Shown piece by piece: positions 55,733 through 64,000 of a DNA stretch of 64,000 nucleotides (within the stretch, counting starts at the first letter, position 1; the number at the start of each line of letters is the position of its first letter). Both the position numbers and the translations under genes were made by a program. Source of the stretch: [Empedobacter] haloabium (GTDB taxonomy: Bacteria > Pseudomonadota > Gammaproteobacteria > Burkholderiales > Burkholderiaceae_D); the NCBI GenBank assembly GCA_008011715.2, contig CP136508.1, positions 4,278,001-4,342,000 on the forward strand. The letters run 5' to 3'. Below the pieces are notes generated by a model. That model saw nothing but the letters and a program-made list of their open reading frames with translations, was not told where the DNA came from and ran no database searches.

Positions 55733-56540
55733 CAAACGCCCCACGTTGATACGCAGCATACTCGGGCGAGGCGGCATGGTGGCGGCGCAATTGCGTCACC
55801 CACCCCTGCTCCGCGCCAGTGTCCCCCATCTTATGCTGCACCCTGATCGCCAGCCACAATACGTCGGCCGGCAGGCTGTCGGCCCTGGCGACCTTGCCCA
55901 GCCGGGTGATAAAGAAATTCGCGCGCACGTAGTCGCGGCGCTCATAATAAACCCGCGCCAGGCTGGCATTCGTCGACGGCTGGTCCGGTGTCAGCTGCAG
56001 CGCCTGCAGCAGGTACTTCTCGGCCGTGTCGAACTCGCGTGCCTTGAGCGCGCAGTTGCCCGCGTTGTTCAGCGCCTTTTCCGGCGAGGCATACTGCCGG
56101 CTGGCCAGCGCGGTGTCGAAATACTTGAACGATTCCTTGACCCGGCCGTTCTGGCACAGGAAGGAGCCGTAGTTGTTGGCGATGTCCGGATTGCCGGGCG
56201 CCAGCTGCAGCGCATGGCGGAAGTTGTCGTCCGCCAGGGCCGTTTCGCCCATCGCCATGTAGATCAGCGCGCGCATGCCCCACGCATCCGCGTAGTCGGG
56301 GTCGGCGGCGACGGCTTTCTTGATCTCGTCCAGCGCGATCGGCAGCTGGCCCTGCTCGTAATAGCCGACCGCCAGCTGCATGCGGATCTGGGCGCGCTTC
56401 TGCGCCGCCGTCGTATCCGACAGGGTGGGCAGGTCCTTGCCGCTGCTGGCGGCGTCCCCGGCGCCCGCGCACGCCGCCAGCAGCCCGGCCATGCCGAGGG
56501 CCGCCAGGAGCGCCGTGCTGCGCTGGGCGAAGGACGTCAT
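55725..56540 (-). CDS. pilF: Type IV pilus biogenesis lipoprotein PilF/PilW
   Basis: 271 aa. Lipobox LAAC after a hydrophobic signal; six TPR repeats (QLAVGYYEQGQLPIALDEIKKAVAADPDYADAWGMRALIY, then similar units). PilF is the pilotin that brings the PilQ secretin to the outer membrane. The start overlaps the rlmN stop by one base (TGATG). Conserved neighbour of rlmN and rodZ. Confidence 0.95.
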   Translation of the reverse strand: MTSFAQRSTALLAALGMAGLLAACAGAGDAASSGKDLPTLSDTTAAQKRAQIRMQLAVGYYEQGQLPIALDEIKKAVAADPDYADAWGMRALIYMAMGETALADDNFRHALQLAPGNPDIANNYGSFLCQNGRVKESFKYFDTALASRQYASPEKALNNAGNCALKAREFDTAEKYLLQALQLTPDQPSTNASLARVYYERRDYVRANFFITRLGKVARADSLPADVLWLAIRVQHKMGDTGAEQGWVTQLRRHHAASPEYAAYQRGAFDE

Positions 56541-57712
56541 CAGGACCGGATCTCCACGATCTTGCCGAAGTTGGCACCGAATTTCTGCTGGTATTCCGTC
56601 ATCTTTTCCATGCGTTCCTGCACGCGGGTGCGGTCCTTGACCTCGCCCGCCAGCTGGCCGCAGGCGGCGTCGATATCGTCGCCGCGGGTCTTGCGGATCG
56701 TCGTCACGATGCCCGCGTTCATCAGGATTTCCGAGAACGCCTTGATACGGGGGTTCTTCGAACGCGTCAGGCCCGATTCCGGGAACGGATTGAACGGAAT
56801 CAGGTTGAACTTGCAGTTGACGCCGTACTCGGGGTGGTTCACCAGCGCGATCAGTTCGCGGGCATGCTCGTCGCTGTCGTTGAAGCCGTCCAGCATGCAG
56901 TATTCGAACGTGATGAAGTCGCGCGGCGCGTATTCCAGGTAGCGCTTGCAGGCCGCCAGCAGCTCGGCCAGCGGGTATTTCTTGTTCAGAGGCACCAGGC
57001 CGTTGCGCAGCTCGTCGTTGGAGGCGTGCAGCGACACGGCCAGCGCCACCGGCACGTCCTGCGCCAGCTTGTCGATCATCGGCACCACGCCGGAAGTGGA
57101 CAGGGTGACGCGGCGGCGCGACAGGCCGTAGGCGTTATCGTCCAGCATCAGCTTCAGCGCGGTGGCGGTCGGCTCGTAGTTCAGCAGCGGCTCGCCCATG
57201 CCCATCATGACGACGTTGGTGATCTGGCGCTCGCCCTTCGGGCCCGGTTCGATGCCCTTGGTGCGGCGCAGCTCGAACTCGGCCATCCACAGCTGGCCGA
57301 TGATCTCGGCCACCGTCAGGTTGCGGTTGAAGCCCTGCTTGCCCGTCGAGCAGAAGCGGCAGTTGACGGCGCAGCCGGCCTGGGTGGAAATGCACAGGGT
57401 GCCGCGGTTTTCTTCCGGGATGAACACGGTCTCGACGGCATTGCCGTTGCCGACGTCCACCAGCCATTTGCGGGTGCCGTCGGAGGACGTGTGGTCGCTG
57501 ATGATGGCGGGAGCCGTGATGTGCGCGCGCGTCTTGAGCTTCTCGCGCAGCGACTTGGCCAGGTCGGTCATGCTGTCGAAGTCGGATGCACCGAACTGGT
57601 GGATCCAGCGTTGCAGCTGTTTTGCACGGAACGGCTTCTCACCCAACTGAGCACAGTAATCGATCAGTTGCGCGGGATCCAGGTCCAGCAGGTTGGTGAG
57701 CGTCGTTTCCAT
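56540..57712 (-). CDS. rlmN: 23S rRNA/tRNA adenine C2-methyltransferase RlmN
   Basis: 390 aa, radical-SAM enzyme with the [11 protein letters not shown] cluster motif (CX3CX2C), GEPLLNYE, and the conserved partner cysteine in the C-terminal region near [16 protein letters not shown]. Methylates A2503 of 23S rRNA and A37 of some tRNAs. Second gene of the ndk operon. Confidence 0.97.
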   Translation of the reverse strand: METTLTNLLDLDPAQLIDYCAQLGEKPFRAKQLQRWIHQFGASDFDSMTDLAKSLREKLKTRAHITAPAIISDHTSSDGTRKWLVDVGNGNAVETVFIPEENRGTLCISTQAGCAVNCRFCSTGKQGFNRNLTVAEIIGQLWMAEFELRRTKGIEPGPKGERQITNVVMMGMGEPLLNYEPTATALKLMLDDNAYGLSRRRVTLSTSGVVPMIDKLAQDVPVALAVSLHASNDELRNGLVPLNKKYPLAELLAACKRYLEYAPRDFITFEYCMLDGFNDSDEHARELIALVNHPEYGVNCKFNLIPFNPFPESGLTRSKNPRIKAFSEILMNAGIVTTIRKTRGDDIDAACGQLAGEVKDRTRVQERMEKMTEYQQKFGANFGKIVEIRS

Positions 57713-57828
57713 AAGCAGATTTCAATACCATTTCAAAACGCCCGCACCCCGGACGGTGCCCGGGGCGCGCGCGGTACAACTCTACAGCAGGCAAAGCGCC
57801 TGCGACTGCGCCGTTATCGCCGCAGCGA

Positions 57829-58254
57829 TTAACGGGAGTACACGTTCAGTGCTGGGAAGAAGTAAGCGATTTCCACAGCGGCCGTTTCGGCGGCGTCCGA
57901 ACCGTGCACGGCGTTGGCGTCGATCGAGTCGGCGAAATCGGCGCGGATGGTGCCTTTGTCGGCCTTCTTCGGATCGGTAGCGCCCATCAGGTCGCGGTTC
58001 TTGGCAATGGCGCCTTCGCCTTCCAGGACGGTGACCATGACCGGGCCGGAAACCATGAAGTCGACCAGGTCCTTGAAGAACGGACGGGCAGCGTGCACGG
58101 CGTAGAAGCCTTCGGCTTCAGCGCGCGACAGTTGGGTCATGCGAGCAGCCACGATCTTCAGGCCAGCGCCTTCGAAACGGCTGTAGATCTGGCCGATTAC
58201 GTTCTTCGCGACTGCGTCTGGTTTGATGATCGACAGGGTGCGTTCGATTGCCAT
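57829..58254 (-). CDS. ndk: Nucleoside diphosphate kinase
   Basis: 141 aa from ATG 58254, preceded by GGAG; an upstream in-frame ATG at 58269 is less plausible. Signature [15 protein letters not shown] at the start and the phosphorylated histidine in [10 protein letters not shown]. Balances nucleoside triphosphates. First gene of the long minus-strand block that runs through rlmN, pilF, rodZ, ispG and hisS. Confidence 0.98.
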   Translation of the reverse strand: MAIERTLSIIKPDAVAKNVIGQIYSRFEGAGLKIVAARMTQLSRAEAEGFYAVHAARPFFKDLVDFMVSGPVMVTVLEGEGAIAKNRDLMGATDPKKADKGTIRADFADSIDANAVHGSDAAETAAVEIAYFFPALNVYSR

Positions 58255-58587
58255 TATGAAAAACTCCAATAAAAAGAAAGGTTTAAAACAAAATTGATTT
58301 CTGGATCAACCTTTGATTTTACCATACAACACCCCATATACTATGCATATAGGGGCGGAAGATGGCGCGACAAGCGGTGAAATCCGCGCGGCAGCCCCCT
58401 GTACCACCGCTGCGGCGGGCCGACCGGCTGGGGAGCACGGTCGCCCGGCGGCAGTCGGCGGCGGTGCGGGGTGTGGCCAACGACAGACCATCCCGGCGGG
58501 CGCAAGCCCTTTTCCCGGCACCGCGGACCACCGCGCGTGCTATGCTTTGGCAAGGGTACACCGTACCGATCCAAAAGGAGTGCAATG
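58255..58587. other. 333-bp divergent promoter region between ndk and the BI-1 gene
   Basis: The left third (58255-58360) is AT-rich and should carry the ndk promoter (several TATA-like blocks on the minus strand). The rest is very GC-rich. Short open frames occur there but lack ribosome sites and look like composition artefacts. Confidence 0.7.
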
Positions 58588-59274
58588 ATGGAATACAATC
58601 TAAACAAGAGCTTTGACCAGTCCGCGGGCCGCCTGGCGACCCGCAACAGCGTGCTGCGCAATACGTACTGGCTGCTGGCGCTGTCGATGATCCCGACCGT
58701 GCTGGGCGCAGCCATCGGCGTGATGTTCGGCGTGCCGATGCCGCGCGGCTTCATGGGCGCCCTGCTGTTCCTGGGCGTTGCCTTCGGCTTCATCTGGGCC
58801 ATCGAGAAAAACAAGCACAGCGGCGTGGGTGTCGCGTTGCTGCTGGGCTTCACCTTCTTCATGGGCCTGATGCTGACGCCGCTGCTGACCCGCACGCTGG
58901 GCTACGGCAATGGCGGCACCCTGATCATGCTGGCGTTCGGCGGTACCGCGTCGATCTTCGCCGTGCTGGCCAGTATCGCGACGGTATCCAAGCGCGATTT
59001 CAGCGGCGTGGCCAAGTTCGCGTTCGTGGGCCTGGTGCTGATCATCCTGGCTTCGCTGGCAAACATCTTCTTCCAGATCCCGGCGCTGACGCTGACGATC
59101 TCGGTGCTGGCCATCGGCATCTTCTCCGCGTTCATCCTGTATGACGTGCAGCGGATCGTGAACGGCGGCGAAACCAACTACATCAGCGCCACGCTGGCGT
59201 TGTACCTGGACGTGTACAACATCTTCACCAGCCTGCTGCAGATCCTGGGCTTCACCAGCGGCAGCCGCGAGTAA
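58588..59274 (+). CDS. Bax inhibitor-1/YccA family membrane protein
   Basis: 228 aa from ATG 58588, which stands 7 nt from AAAGGAG; ATG 58585 is only 4 nt away. Seven membrane helices, family motifs RNTYWLLALSM at the first helix and a C-terminal acidic pair region DVQRIVNGGETNYISATLALYLDVYNIFTSLLQ. Inner-membrane protein related to YccA, which restrains FtsH, and to calcium-leak channels; its role here is unproven. A strong terminator follows. Confidence 0.93.
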   Translation: MEYNLNKSFDQSAGRLATRNSVLRNTYWLLALSMIPTVLGAAIGVMFGVPMPRGFMGALLFLGVAFGFIWAIEKNKHSGVGVALLLGFTFFMGLMLTPLLTRTLGYGNGGTLIMLAFGGTASIFAVLASIATVSKRDFSGVAKFAFVGLVLIILASLANIFFQIPALTLTISVLAIGIFSAFILYDVQRIVNGGETNYISATLALYLDVYNIFTSLLQILGFTSGSRE

Positions 59275-59290
59275 ACACTAATCGCTCTCG

Positions 59291-59319
59291 AAAAAGCCGG
59301 CCTCGTGCCGGCTTTTTTT
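59291..59319 (+). terminator. Terminator of the BI-1 gene
   Basis: 11-bp stem (AAAAAGCCGGC) with a 5-nt loop and seven T, 17 bp past the stop codon. Confidence 0.92.
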
Positions 59320-59449
59320 CGTCTCGCCTGCGGCCGCGCCGGGAACTTCCGCCCGGCGTAAAGTTCCGTACCGAGGCGTGAGGCATCCTAAACGGCGCCA
59401 ACGCCGGCCTCCTATGATGACGGCACCGTTACCTCATCAGGAGCTTGTC

Positions 59450-60298
59450 ATGACGCATCCGTTGTTCCGCCCGCTCGCCGTCATATCGCTGTGCCTGACC
59501 ACCCTGCCGAACACCGCCCTCGCACGTGCCGGCGGCACGGCGGATGCCGCCATCGGCAACGTGCGGCTGGGCGTGCTCGACCTGACGCCGGCCGACGGCC
59601 TGGCGGCTGGCTTCGACCTGCTGGCGGTCGCACCGTCGCTGTACGCCAGCCTGAACGCGGCACCGGCCGAGTATTACGCCGCCGGATCGCCCGGGCCAGG
59701 CATCGCCGCCACGGTCGCCGTCGGCTTCGGCGCCAGCGGCGGCACGGCGGCAACCAGCGGCGCGCTGGCCGACGTGGCCGCGCACGCGACAGGCGCCGCC
59801 AATCTGGGCGAATACGGCTATGCGGCAGCTTCCGGCAACCAGGAAGTCAGGCTGACATTACACCCGTACAGCGTGCTGACCGTCGCGGGCCACCTGTCTT
59901 CCCAGGCCGCGCGCGACGCCGACGCCTGGCACTACGACGCGGTCGGCATGACCAGCATCAGCATCGTCGACGCCAACGGCTACACGTACACGCAGCACAC
60001 GCGCCAAAGCCTGTCGTATGCGGACTGGCCGGCGCACATGGCGATCGAGGAGGATTTCACGCTGGCCTACGCCAACGGCGGCGCCGAGGCGCAGGCGGTG
60101 ACGCTGTATTTCCAGACCTGGTCGAACGTGACGCGGATCGCCGCGCCGGTGCCGGAGCCGTCGATGGCGGCGCTGCTGGCTGCCGGCGCACTGTGCCTGG
60201 TCGGCTGGCGATCGGGCTGGCGCTCGCGGGCGCCAAAACGACAACGCCGCCCGGTTGCCTGGGCGGCGTGTCCATGGCGCAAGCGGTGCCCGGCTTAG
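59450..60298 (+). CDS. PEP-CTERM protein with an extended C-terminus
   Basis: 282 aa from ATG 59450 (AGGAG upstream). Signal peptide to about residue 25, a Gly/Ala-rich beta-type exported domain (TLHPYSVLTVAGHLSS, MTSISIVDANGYTYTQHTRQSLSYADW), then PVPEPSMAALLAAGALCLVGW and an Arg-rich end. Unlike normal PEP-CTERM tails it continues about 25 residues past the basic cluster. These codons run through the rlmD terminator, and the stop overlaps the rlmD stop (TTAG). Sorting should still work; the tail looks like readthrough of a lost stop. Confidence 0.87.
   Translation: MTHPLFRPLAVISLCLTTLPNTALARAGGTADAAIGNVRLGVLDLTPADGLAAGFDLLAVAPSLYASLNAAPAEYYAAGSPGPGIAATVAVGFGASGGTAATSGALADVAAHATGAANLGEYGYAAASGNQEVRLTLHPYSVLTVAGHLSSQAARDADAWHYDAVGMTSISIVDANGYTYTQHTRQSLSYADWPAHMAIEEDFTLAYANGGAEAQAVTLYFQTWSNVTRIAAPVPEPSMAALLAAGALCLVGWRSGWRSRAPKRQRRPVAWAACPWRKRCPA
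60234..60269 (-). terminator. Terminator of rlmD inside the PEP-CTERM gene
   Basis: 9-bp stem ACGCCGCCC/GGGCGGCGT with an 8-nt loop, followed on the minus strand by TTGTCGTTTT. It lies within the last codons of the convergent PEP-CTERM gene. Confidence 0.65.
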
Positions 60299-61638
60299 AC
60301 CAGGTCGAACACCGCCATCGACTCCACGTGCGAGGTGTGCGGGAACATGTTGACGACACCGGCCTGCTTCAACGCATAGCCGGCGCGGTGCACCAGCACG
60401 CCGGCGTCGCGCGCCAGCGTGGACGGGCTGCACGAGACGTAGACGATGCGGCGCGGCAGCAGCCCGGGGTGGGTTTCCTTCAGCTCCGCCAGCGCCAGCA
60501 CCAGCGCCATCGCGCCGTCGCGCGGCGGGTCGATCAGCATGCGGTCGAACCTGCCCAGGGCGATCAGGTCGTCCTTGGTGATCTCGAACAGGTTGCGGGT
60601 CGAGAACGAGGTTTTCGCATCCAGGCCGTTGACCTTGGCATTGGCCAGCGCACGCTCCGTCAGCGCCGTGCTGCCCTCGATGCCGACCACCTCGCGCGCC
60701 TGCGTCGCCAGCGGCAGCGTGAAGTTGCCCAGGCCGCAGAACAGGTCGGCGACACGGTCGGTCGGCTGCACTTCCAGCAGGCGCAGCGCCTTGTGCACCA
60801 GCACGCGGTTGATGTGGTGGTTGACCTGCGTGAAATCGACCGGCTTGAACGGCATGCGCACATTGAACTCGGGCAGCAGGTAGTGCAGCTGCTTGTCCAG
60901 CGGATAGAACGGATACGCGGTATCCGGGCCTTTCGGCTGCAGCCACCACTGGATGTCGTACTGGTCGGCGAAGGCTTTCACCTTGACTTCGTCGTCGGCC
61001 GTCAGCGGTTCCATATTGCGCATCACCAGCACCGTCAGGTCCTCGCCGATGGCCAGCTCGATCTGCGGCACCTTGTCGAAGATCGACAGGGAGCCGATCA
61101 GGGCGCGCAGCGGCATCATCATGTCCGACACATGCTTCGGCAGGATCTGGCAGCTCTGGATGTCGGCCACGTAGACGGATTTCTTCTCGTGGAAGCCCAC
61201 CAGCACCGTGCCCTTCTTCGCCACGAAGCGCGAGGACAGGCGGGCGCGATAGCGGTAGCCCCAGGTCGGGCCGTACATCGGCCGCATCATCAGTTCCGGC
61301 TTGACCTTCGACAGGTGCCACAGGTTATCCTCCAGCACGCGCTGCTTGATCGCCACCTGCGCGGACGGCTCCAGGTGCTGCATCGAGCAGCCGCCGCAGT
61401 AGTCGAAGTGGACGCATTTCGGCTGCACGCGCAGCGCCGATTCGCGGTGCAGCTGCGTCATGCGCGCCGCTTCCCAGTTCTTCTTCTTGCGGAAGGTCTC
61501 GAAGCTGACGCGCTCGCCCGGCAGCGCGCCTTCCACGAATACCACCTTGCCCGGCGTGCCGTCTTCGTTGTCCTGCATATGACCGACGCCACGCGCGTCC
61601 ATGTCGAGCGATTTGATATCGATGATGTTTTCTTGCAT
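60295..61638 (-). CDS. rlmD: 23S rRNA (uracil-1939-C5)-methyltransferase RlmD
   Basis: 447 aa from ATG 61638, placing the TRAM domain at the very start; ATG 61668 is an alternative. Iron-sulfur cysteines in C-x5-C-x2-C (CVHFDYCGGC) plus a fourth in IQSCQIL; SAM-binding DLFCGLGNFTLPLA; catalytic cysteine in VYVSCSPSTLARD. Methylates U1939 of 23S rRNA. Downstream of rpoS across palindromic element F. Confidence 0.95.
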   Translation of the reverse strand: MQENIIDIKSLDMDARGVGHMQDNEDGTPGKVVFVEGALPGERVSFETFRKKKNWEAARMTQLHRESALRVQPKCVHFDYCGGCSMQHLEPSAQVAIKQRVLEDNLWHLSKVKPELMMRPMYGPTWGYRYRARLSSRFVAKKGTVLVGFHEKKSVYVADIQSCQILPKHVSDMMMPLRALIGSLSIFDKVPQIELAIGEDLTVLVMRNMEPLTADDEVKVKAFADQYDIQWWLQPKGPDTAYPFYPLDKQLHYLLPEFNVRMPFKPVDFTQVNHHINRVLVHKALRLLEVQPTDRVADLFCGLGNFTLPLATQAREVVGIEGSTALTERALANAKVNGLDAKTSFSTRNLFEITKDDLIALGRFDRMLIDPPRDGAMALVLALAELKETHPGLLPRRIVYVSCSPSTLARDAGVLVHRAGYALKQAGVVNMFPHTSHVESMAVFDLV

Positions 61639-61744
61639 GAGAGTCTCGGTTGGCGCCTGCGACGGCATGCGGCGGCGCGGGGGAAGGCGATTCGGAAGGG
61701 CGATATGATAGCAGAGATGTAGGGACGGATCGAGGTAGACCCTA

Positions 61745-61797
61745 GGTGACAGGCACCAATCTTGGGGTCGAAGACCCCAAGATTGGTGCCTGTCACC
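61745..61797. repeat. Palindromic intergenic element F
   Basis: Perfect 25-bp inverted repeat (61745-61769 and 61773-61797) with a 3-nt loop, opening GGTGACAGGCACC. Followed by GGTGTTG, close to the tails of elements B and C. Lies 33 bp past the rpoS stop. Confidence 0.92.
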
Positions 61798-61829
61798 GGT
61801 GTTGCGGTGCTAACAGCGGTCGGATGCCT

Positions 61830-62855
61830 TCAGAGCAGCGAATCGCGCACGACGCCGCGTGCGGCCATTGCGCGCTTGAGCTTGACCAGCGCTTCCTGCT
61901 GGATCTGGCGCACCCGCTCGCGCGTCACCCCCATTTCCTCGGCCAGCGTCTCGAGGGTGGCCGGATCGTCGTTGTCCAGGCCGAAACGGCGCATGATGAC
62001 GATGCGCTGCTTGTCCGGCAGCTTCATCAGCCAGTCGCGCACCAGTTGCGTCATCTCGTGGTGTTCCGCGCGCGCGTCCGGACTGTCGTCGGCGTCGCCG
62101 GGCAGCATGTCCATCAGCGACGACTGCGGGTCGTTGTCCAGCGGCGCATCGAGCGAGGTGGCGTGCTCGGACAGCGCCAGGATGTCCTGCACCTCCTCGA
62201 CCGGGCGGCCGACCAGTTCGGCGATGTCCTCGGCCGTCGCATCCTTGCCGTTGTGGTGCTGTGCTTCCAGCGCGTATTTGCCGCGCAGGATCTGGTTCAG
62301 CTCGCGCACCATGTGCACGGGCAGGCGCACGGTGCGGGCCTGGTTCATGATGGCGCGCTCGATGCTTTGCCTTATCCACCAGGTGGCATAAGTGGAAAAG
62401 CGGAAGCCGCGCTCCGGCTCGAACTTGTCGATGGCGCGCATCAGGCCGATATTGCCCTCCTCGATCATGTCGAGCAGGACCACGCCGCGGTTGATGTAGT
62501 GCTTGGCGATGGAGACGACGAGCCGCAGGTTGTGCTCGATCATTTTCTGGCGTGCGGCGAAGTCGCCGGCCTTGGCCAGGGTGGCGTAATGCACTTCCTG
62601 CTGCGCCGTCAGCAGCGGCCGCGTGCCGATCTGGTTCAGGTAGTGCTGGGTAGTGTCGGTGGACAGCTCGGCGGCCAGCACCTTTTTCAGTTCATCGACG
62701 GTTTCCAGCACCGTCGCCGCTTCGGCGACGGTGCCATTGCCGTCGAGCCCGCTATCAAGCCCGCTATCGAGCCCGTCGCCTTCGTCGATCCGCTCCGCCG
62801 GATAATCGTCCGGTAGTGAATCTTCTTCCAGATGATCGTGCGGCGAGCTTGTCAT
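61830..62855 (-). CDS. rpoS: RNA polymerase sigma factor RpoS
   Basis: 341 aa. Sigma-70 family, group 2: region 2 ([36 protein letters not shown] and [17 protein letters not shown], listed as two blocks), region 3, and the region 4 helix-turn-helix [20 protein letters not shown]. The acidic N-terminus contains a short DSGLDSGLD repeat. Master regulator of stationary phase and stress. Eight bp after nlpD; as in other bacteria its main promoter may lie inside nlpD. Confidence 0.96.
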   Translation of the reverse strand: MTSSPHDHLEEDSLPDDYPAERIDEGDGLDSGLDSGLDGNGTVAEAATVLETVDELKKVLAAELSTDTTQHYLNQIGTRPLLTAQQEVHYATLAKAGDFAARQKMIEHNLRLVVSIAKHYINRGVVLLDMIEEGNIGLMRAIDKFEPERGFRFSTYATWWIRQSIERAIMNQARTVRLPVHMVRELNQILRGKYALEAQHHNGKDATAEDIAELVGRPVEEVQDILALSEHATSLDAPLDNDPQSSLMDMLPGDADDSPDARAEHHEMTQLVRDWLMKLPDKQRIVIMRRFGLDNDDPATLETLAEEMGVTRERVRQIQQEALVKLKRAMAARGVVRDSLL

Positions 62856-62863
62856 GGCGGTCC

Positions 62864-63787
62864 CTAGCGGTTGGGCAGGAATTTCGACGGATCCACCGGC
62901 TTGCCCTGCTGCCTTATCTCGAAGTGCAGCTTGACCGTGTCCGAATCGGAATCCCCCATCTCGGCGATGGCCTGGCCGCGGTTGACCGTCTGGCCTTCCT
63001 TGACGAGGATGGACCGGTTGTGGGCATATGCGGACAGCAGGCCGTTACTGTGCTTCACGATGACGAGATTACCATAACCGCGAATGCCGCTGCCGGCATA
63101 CATCACCTTCCCTGCACCTGCCGCAAGCACCTGCTGGCCGGGCCGGCCGGCGATGTCGATGCCCTTGTTCTTGCCTTCGTCGAAACCGGCGATGACCTTG
63201 CCGTCCGAAGGCCAGGTCCAGCTGACTTCGCGATCCTCGGCGCTGAGCGCCGGTGCCGCCGGCGCCGACGGCTTGATGCTGGCGACCTGCGTCGGCTTCG
63301 TCGCCGGCGCATCCGGCTTGCCGTCGCCGTCCTTGTCGACCTTCTGCAGGTCGACCAGGGCGCCTTCCGTGTACGGCTTCTTGTCGGCTTTCGGTTCCGT
63401 CTTCTTCGGCGGCGCTGGCGTCGTGACCTTGGTCTCCGGCGGCATCACGACGGCGGCGGTACGCACGCCCGGCGCATCCTCCGGCGGCGCCACGCGCAGC
63501 ACCTGGTCGACCTTGATGTCGTTCGGGTTCGCCAGGTTGTTCCAGGCCACCAGGTCACGGTAGTTCTGGCCGTGATCGAGCGCGATGCGCAGCAGCGTGT
63601 CGCCCTTGCGCACGGTGTAGTAGCCGTCACGGTCCTTCTGGTCCTGGACGGGCGCTGCGGGCGGTGCCGGGGTATGGCGCACGATGGGACGCTCGATCAC
63701 GGGTGCCTGGTTCGGCGGGGAAGTACAGGCGCTCAGCACCGCGAGCGGCAGTAACATCAACAGGGAACTTTTTTTCGTCATACTCAT
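62864..63787 (-). CDS. nlpD: NlpD-like lipoprotein, LysM plus degenerate M23 domain
   Basis: 307 aa from ATG 63787. Lipobox LSAC near residue 20; LysM domain (about 56-100, [29 protein letters not shown]), a charged Pro/Lys linker, and a C-terminal LytM/M23 domain. The metal ligands are lost: NKGIDIAG has Asn where active enzymes have His, and KLHFEIR has Lys at the first His of HxH. This matches NlpD-type activators of amidases rather than hydrolases. Upstream of rpoS as expected. Confidence 0.92.
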   Translation of the reverse strand: MSMTKKSSLLMLLPLAVLSACTSPPNQAPVIERPIVRHTPAPPAAPVQDQKDRDGYYTVRKGDTLLRIALDHGQNYRDLVAWNNLANPNDIKVDQVLRVAPPEDAPGVRTAAVVMPPETKVTTPAPPKKTEPKADKKPYTEGALVDLQKVDKDGDGKPDAPATKPTQVASIKPSAPAAPALSAEDREVSWTWPSDGKVIAGFDEGKNKGIDIAGRPGQQVLAAGAGKVMYAGSGIRGYGNLVIVKHSNGLLSAYAHNRSILVKEGQTVNRGQAIAEMGDSDSDTVKLHFEIRQQGKPVDPSKFLPNR

Positions 63788-64000
63788 CTGATCTTCTAAT
63801 AGTTCATTCTCTACCCCGCCGGACCGCAGCCCGGCAGGCTTGTGGGCAGGCATGTACGCACGTATGTGACCCTGCCCGGGACCGGTGCTGATCCCAGGCG
63901 TACGCAAATTCGTTCGAGGCCCATCGTCGCGGGCCATTGCACGCGACCGGCTTGCCGCAACCGTCATGGCGCGCGTTCCCGCAGCTGCAAGGGCGAAGTA
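63788..64000. other. Window edge upstream of nlpD
   Basis: Two minus-strand frames stay open here, but neither shows a recognisable family. In many relatives pcm or surE lies upstream of nlpD; its end cannot be identified in this fragment. Confidence 0.4.

Noticed and set aside
58362..58616. Small basic protein gene overlapping the start of the BI-1 gene
   Set aside because: No ribosome-binding site, Arg/Pro/Ala composition typical of random GC-rich frames, and it overlaps a well-supported start.
63788..64000. C-terminus of Pcm or SurE upstream of nlpD
   Set aside because: Expected from gene order in relatives, but none of the open frames shows matching sequence.

Overview
The window looks like the chromosome of a GC-rich betaproteobacterium of the Oxalobacteraceae (Massilia/Telluria/Duganella type). 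The basis is the housekeeping order ndk-rlmN-pilF-rodZ-ispG-hisS-yfgM-bamB-der-hfq-hflX-hflK-hflC-hisZ-purA and the nlpD-rpoS pair, together with two PEP-CTERM proteins, large TonB-dependent receptors and a type VI secretion system. The genus is an inference from content, not from a database search.

Layout. 1-11.8 kb is one side of a T6SS cluster: a degenerate ClpV-like ATPase cut by the window edge, hcp and a TPR lipoprotein on the minus strand; tssJ and tssL on the plus strand; then an OmpA-family protein, tagF, tssM and a membrane-anchored M15 peptidase on the minus strand. A 1,100-bp IS1595-family element with a perfect 8-bp target duplication sits exactly at the convergent tssL/ompA stop codons. 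11.8-14.6 kb holds an alpha/beta hydrolase, a DJ-1/PfpI protein and a DUF900-type lipoprotein hydrolase. 14.7-17.4 kb holds a TonB receptor between two identical tRNA-Asn genes. 17.4-23.3 kb holds a LytS/LytTR two-component pair divergent from an unfamiliar gene pair: a 154-aa cysteine-rich protein, and a 1,083-aa trypsin-VWA protein that ends in a second copy of the same domain. 23.4-32.5 kb holds a PEP-CTERM protein and a sugar-acid or polysaccharide locus (TonB receptor, GntP permease, a two-domain pectate-lyase-like protein fused to a gluconolactonase-like propeller, a ThuA-like protein) behind two LacI-type operators 147 bp apart. 32.6-34.2 kb is an orphan hcp next to a candidate periplasmic immunity protein and an M15-like peptidase. 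34.5-64 kb is mostly conserved housekeeping: aminotransferase, uvrB, a few small accessory genes, then the long minus-strand block from purA to ndk, a BI-1-like membrane protein, a second PEP-CTERM protein, rlmD, rpoS and nlpD.

Scattered through the intergenic spaces is a family of palindromic elements (14.8, 23.3, 38.2, 39.3, 44.6, 48.5-48.75 and 61.7 kb). Several have perfect 19-30 bp arms whose sequences differ between copies with matching changes on both sides. The largest is a nested set of three perfect inverted repeats between der and hfq.

Best candidates for something little described: the paired Cys-rich-domain/protease-VWA operon beside the LytTR system; the orphan Hcp/M15 module; the palindromic repeat family; the LacI-operator polysaccharide locus with its fused enzyme; and the degenerate stand-alone ClpV-like ATPase.
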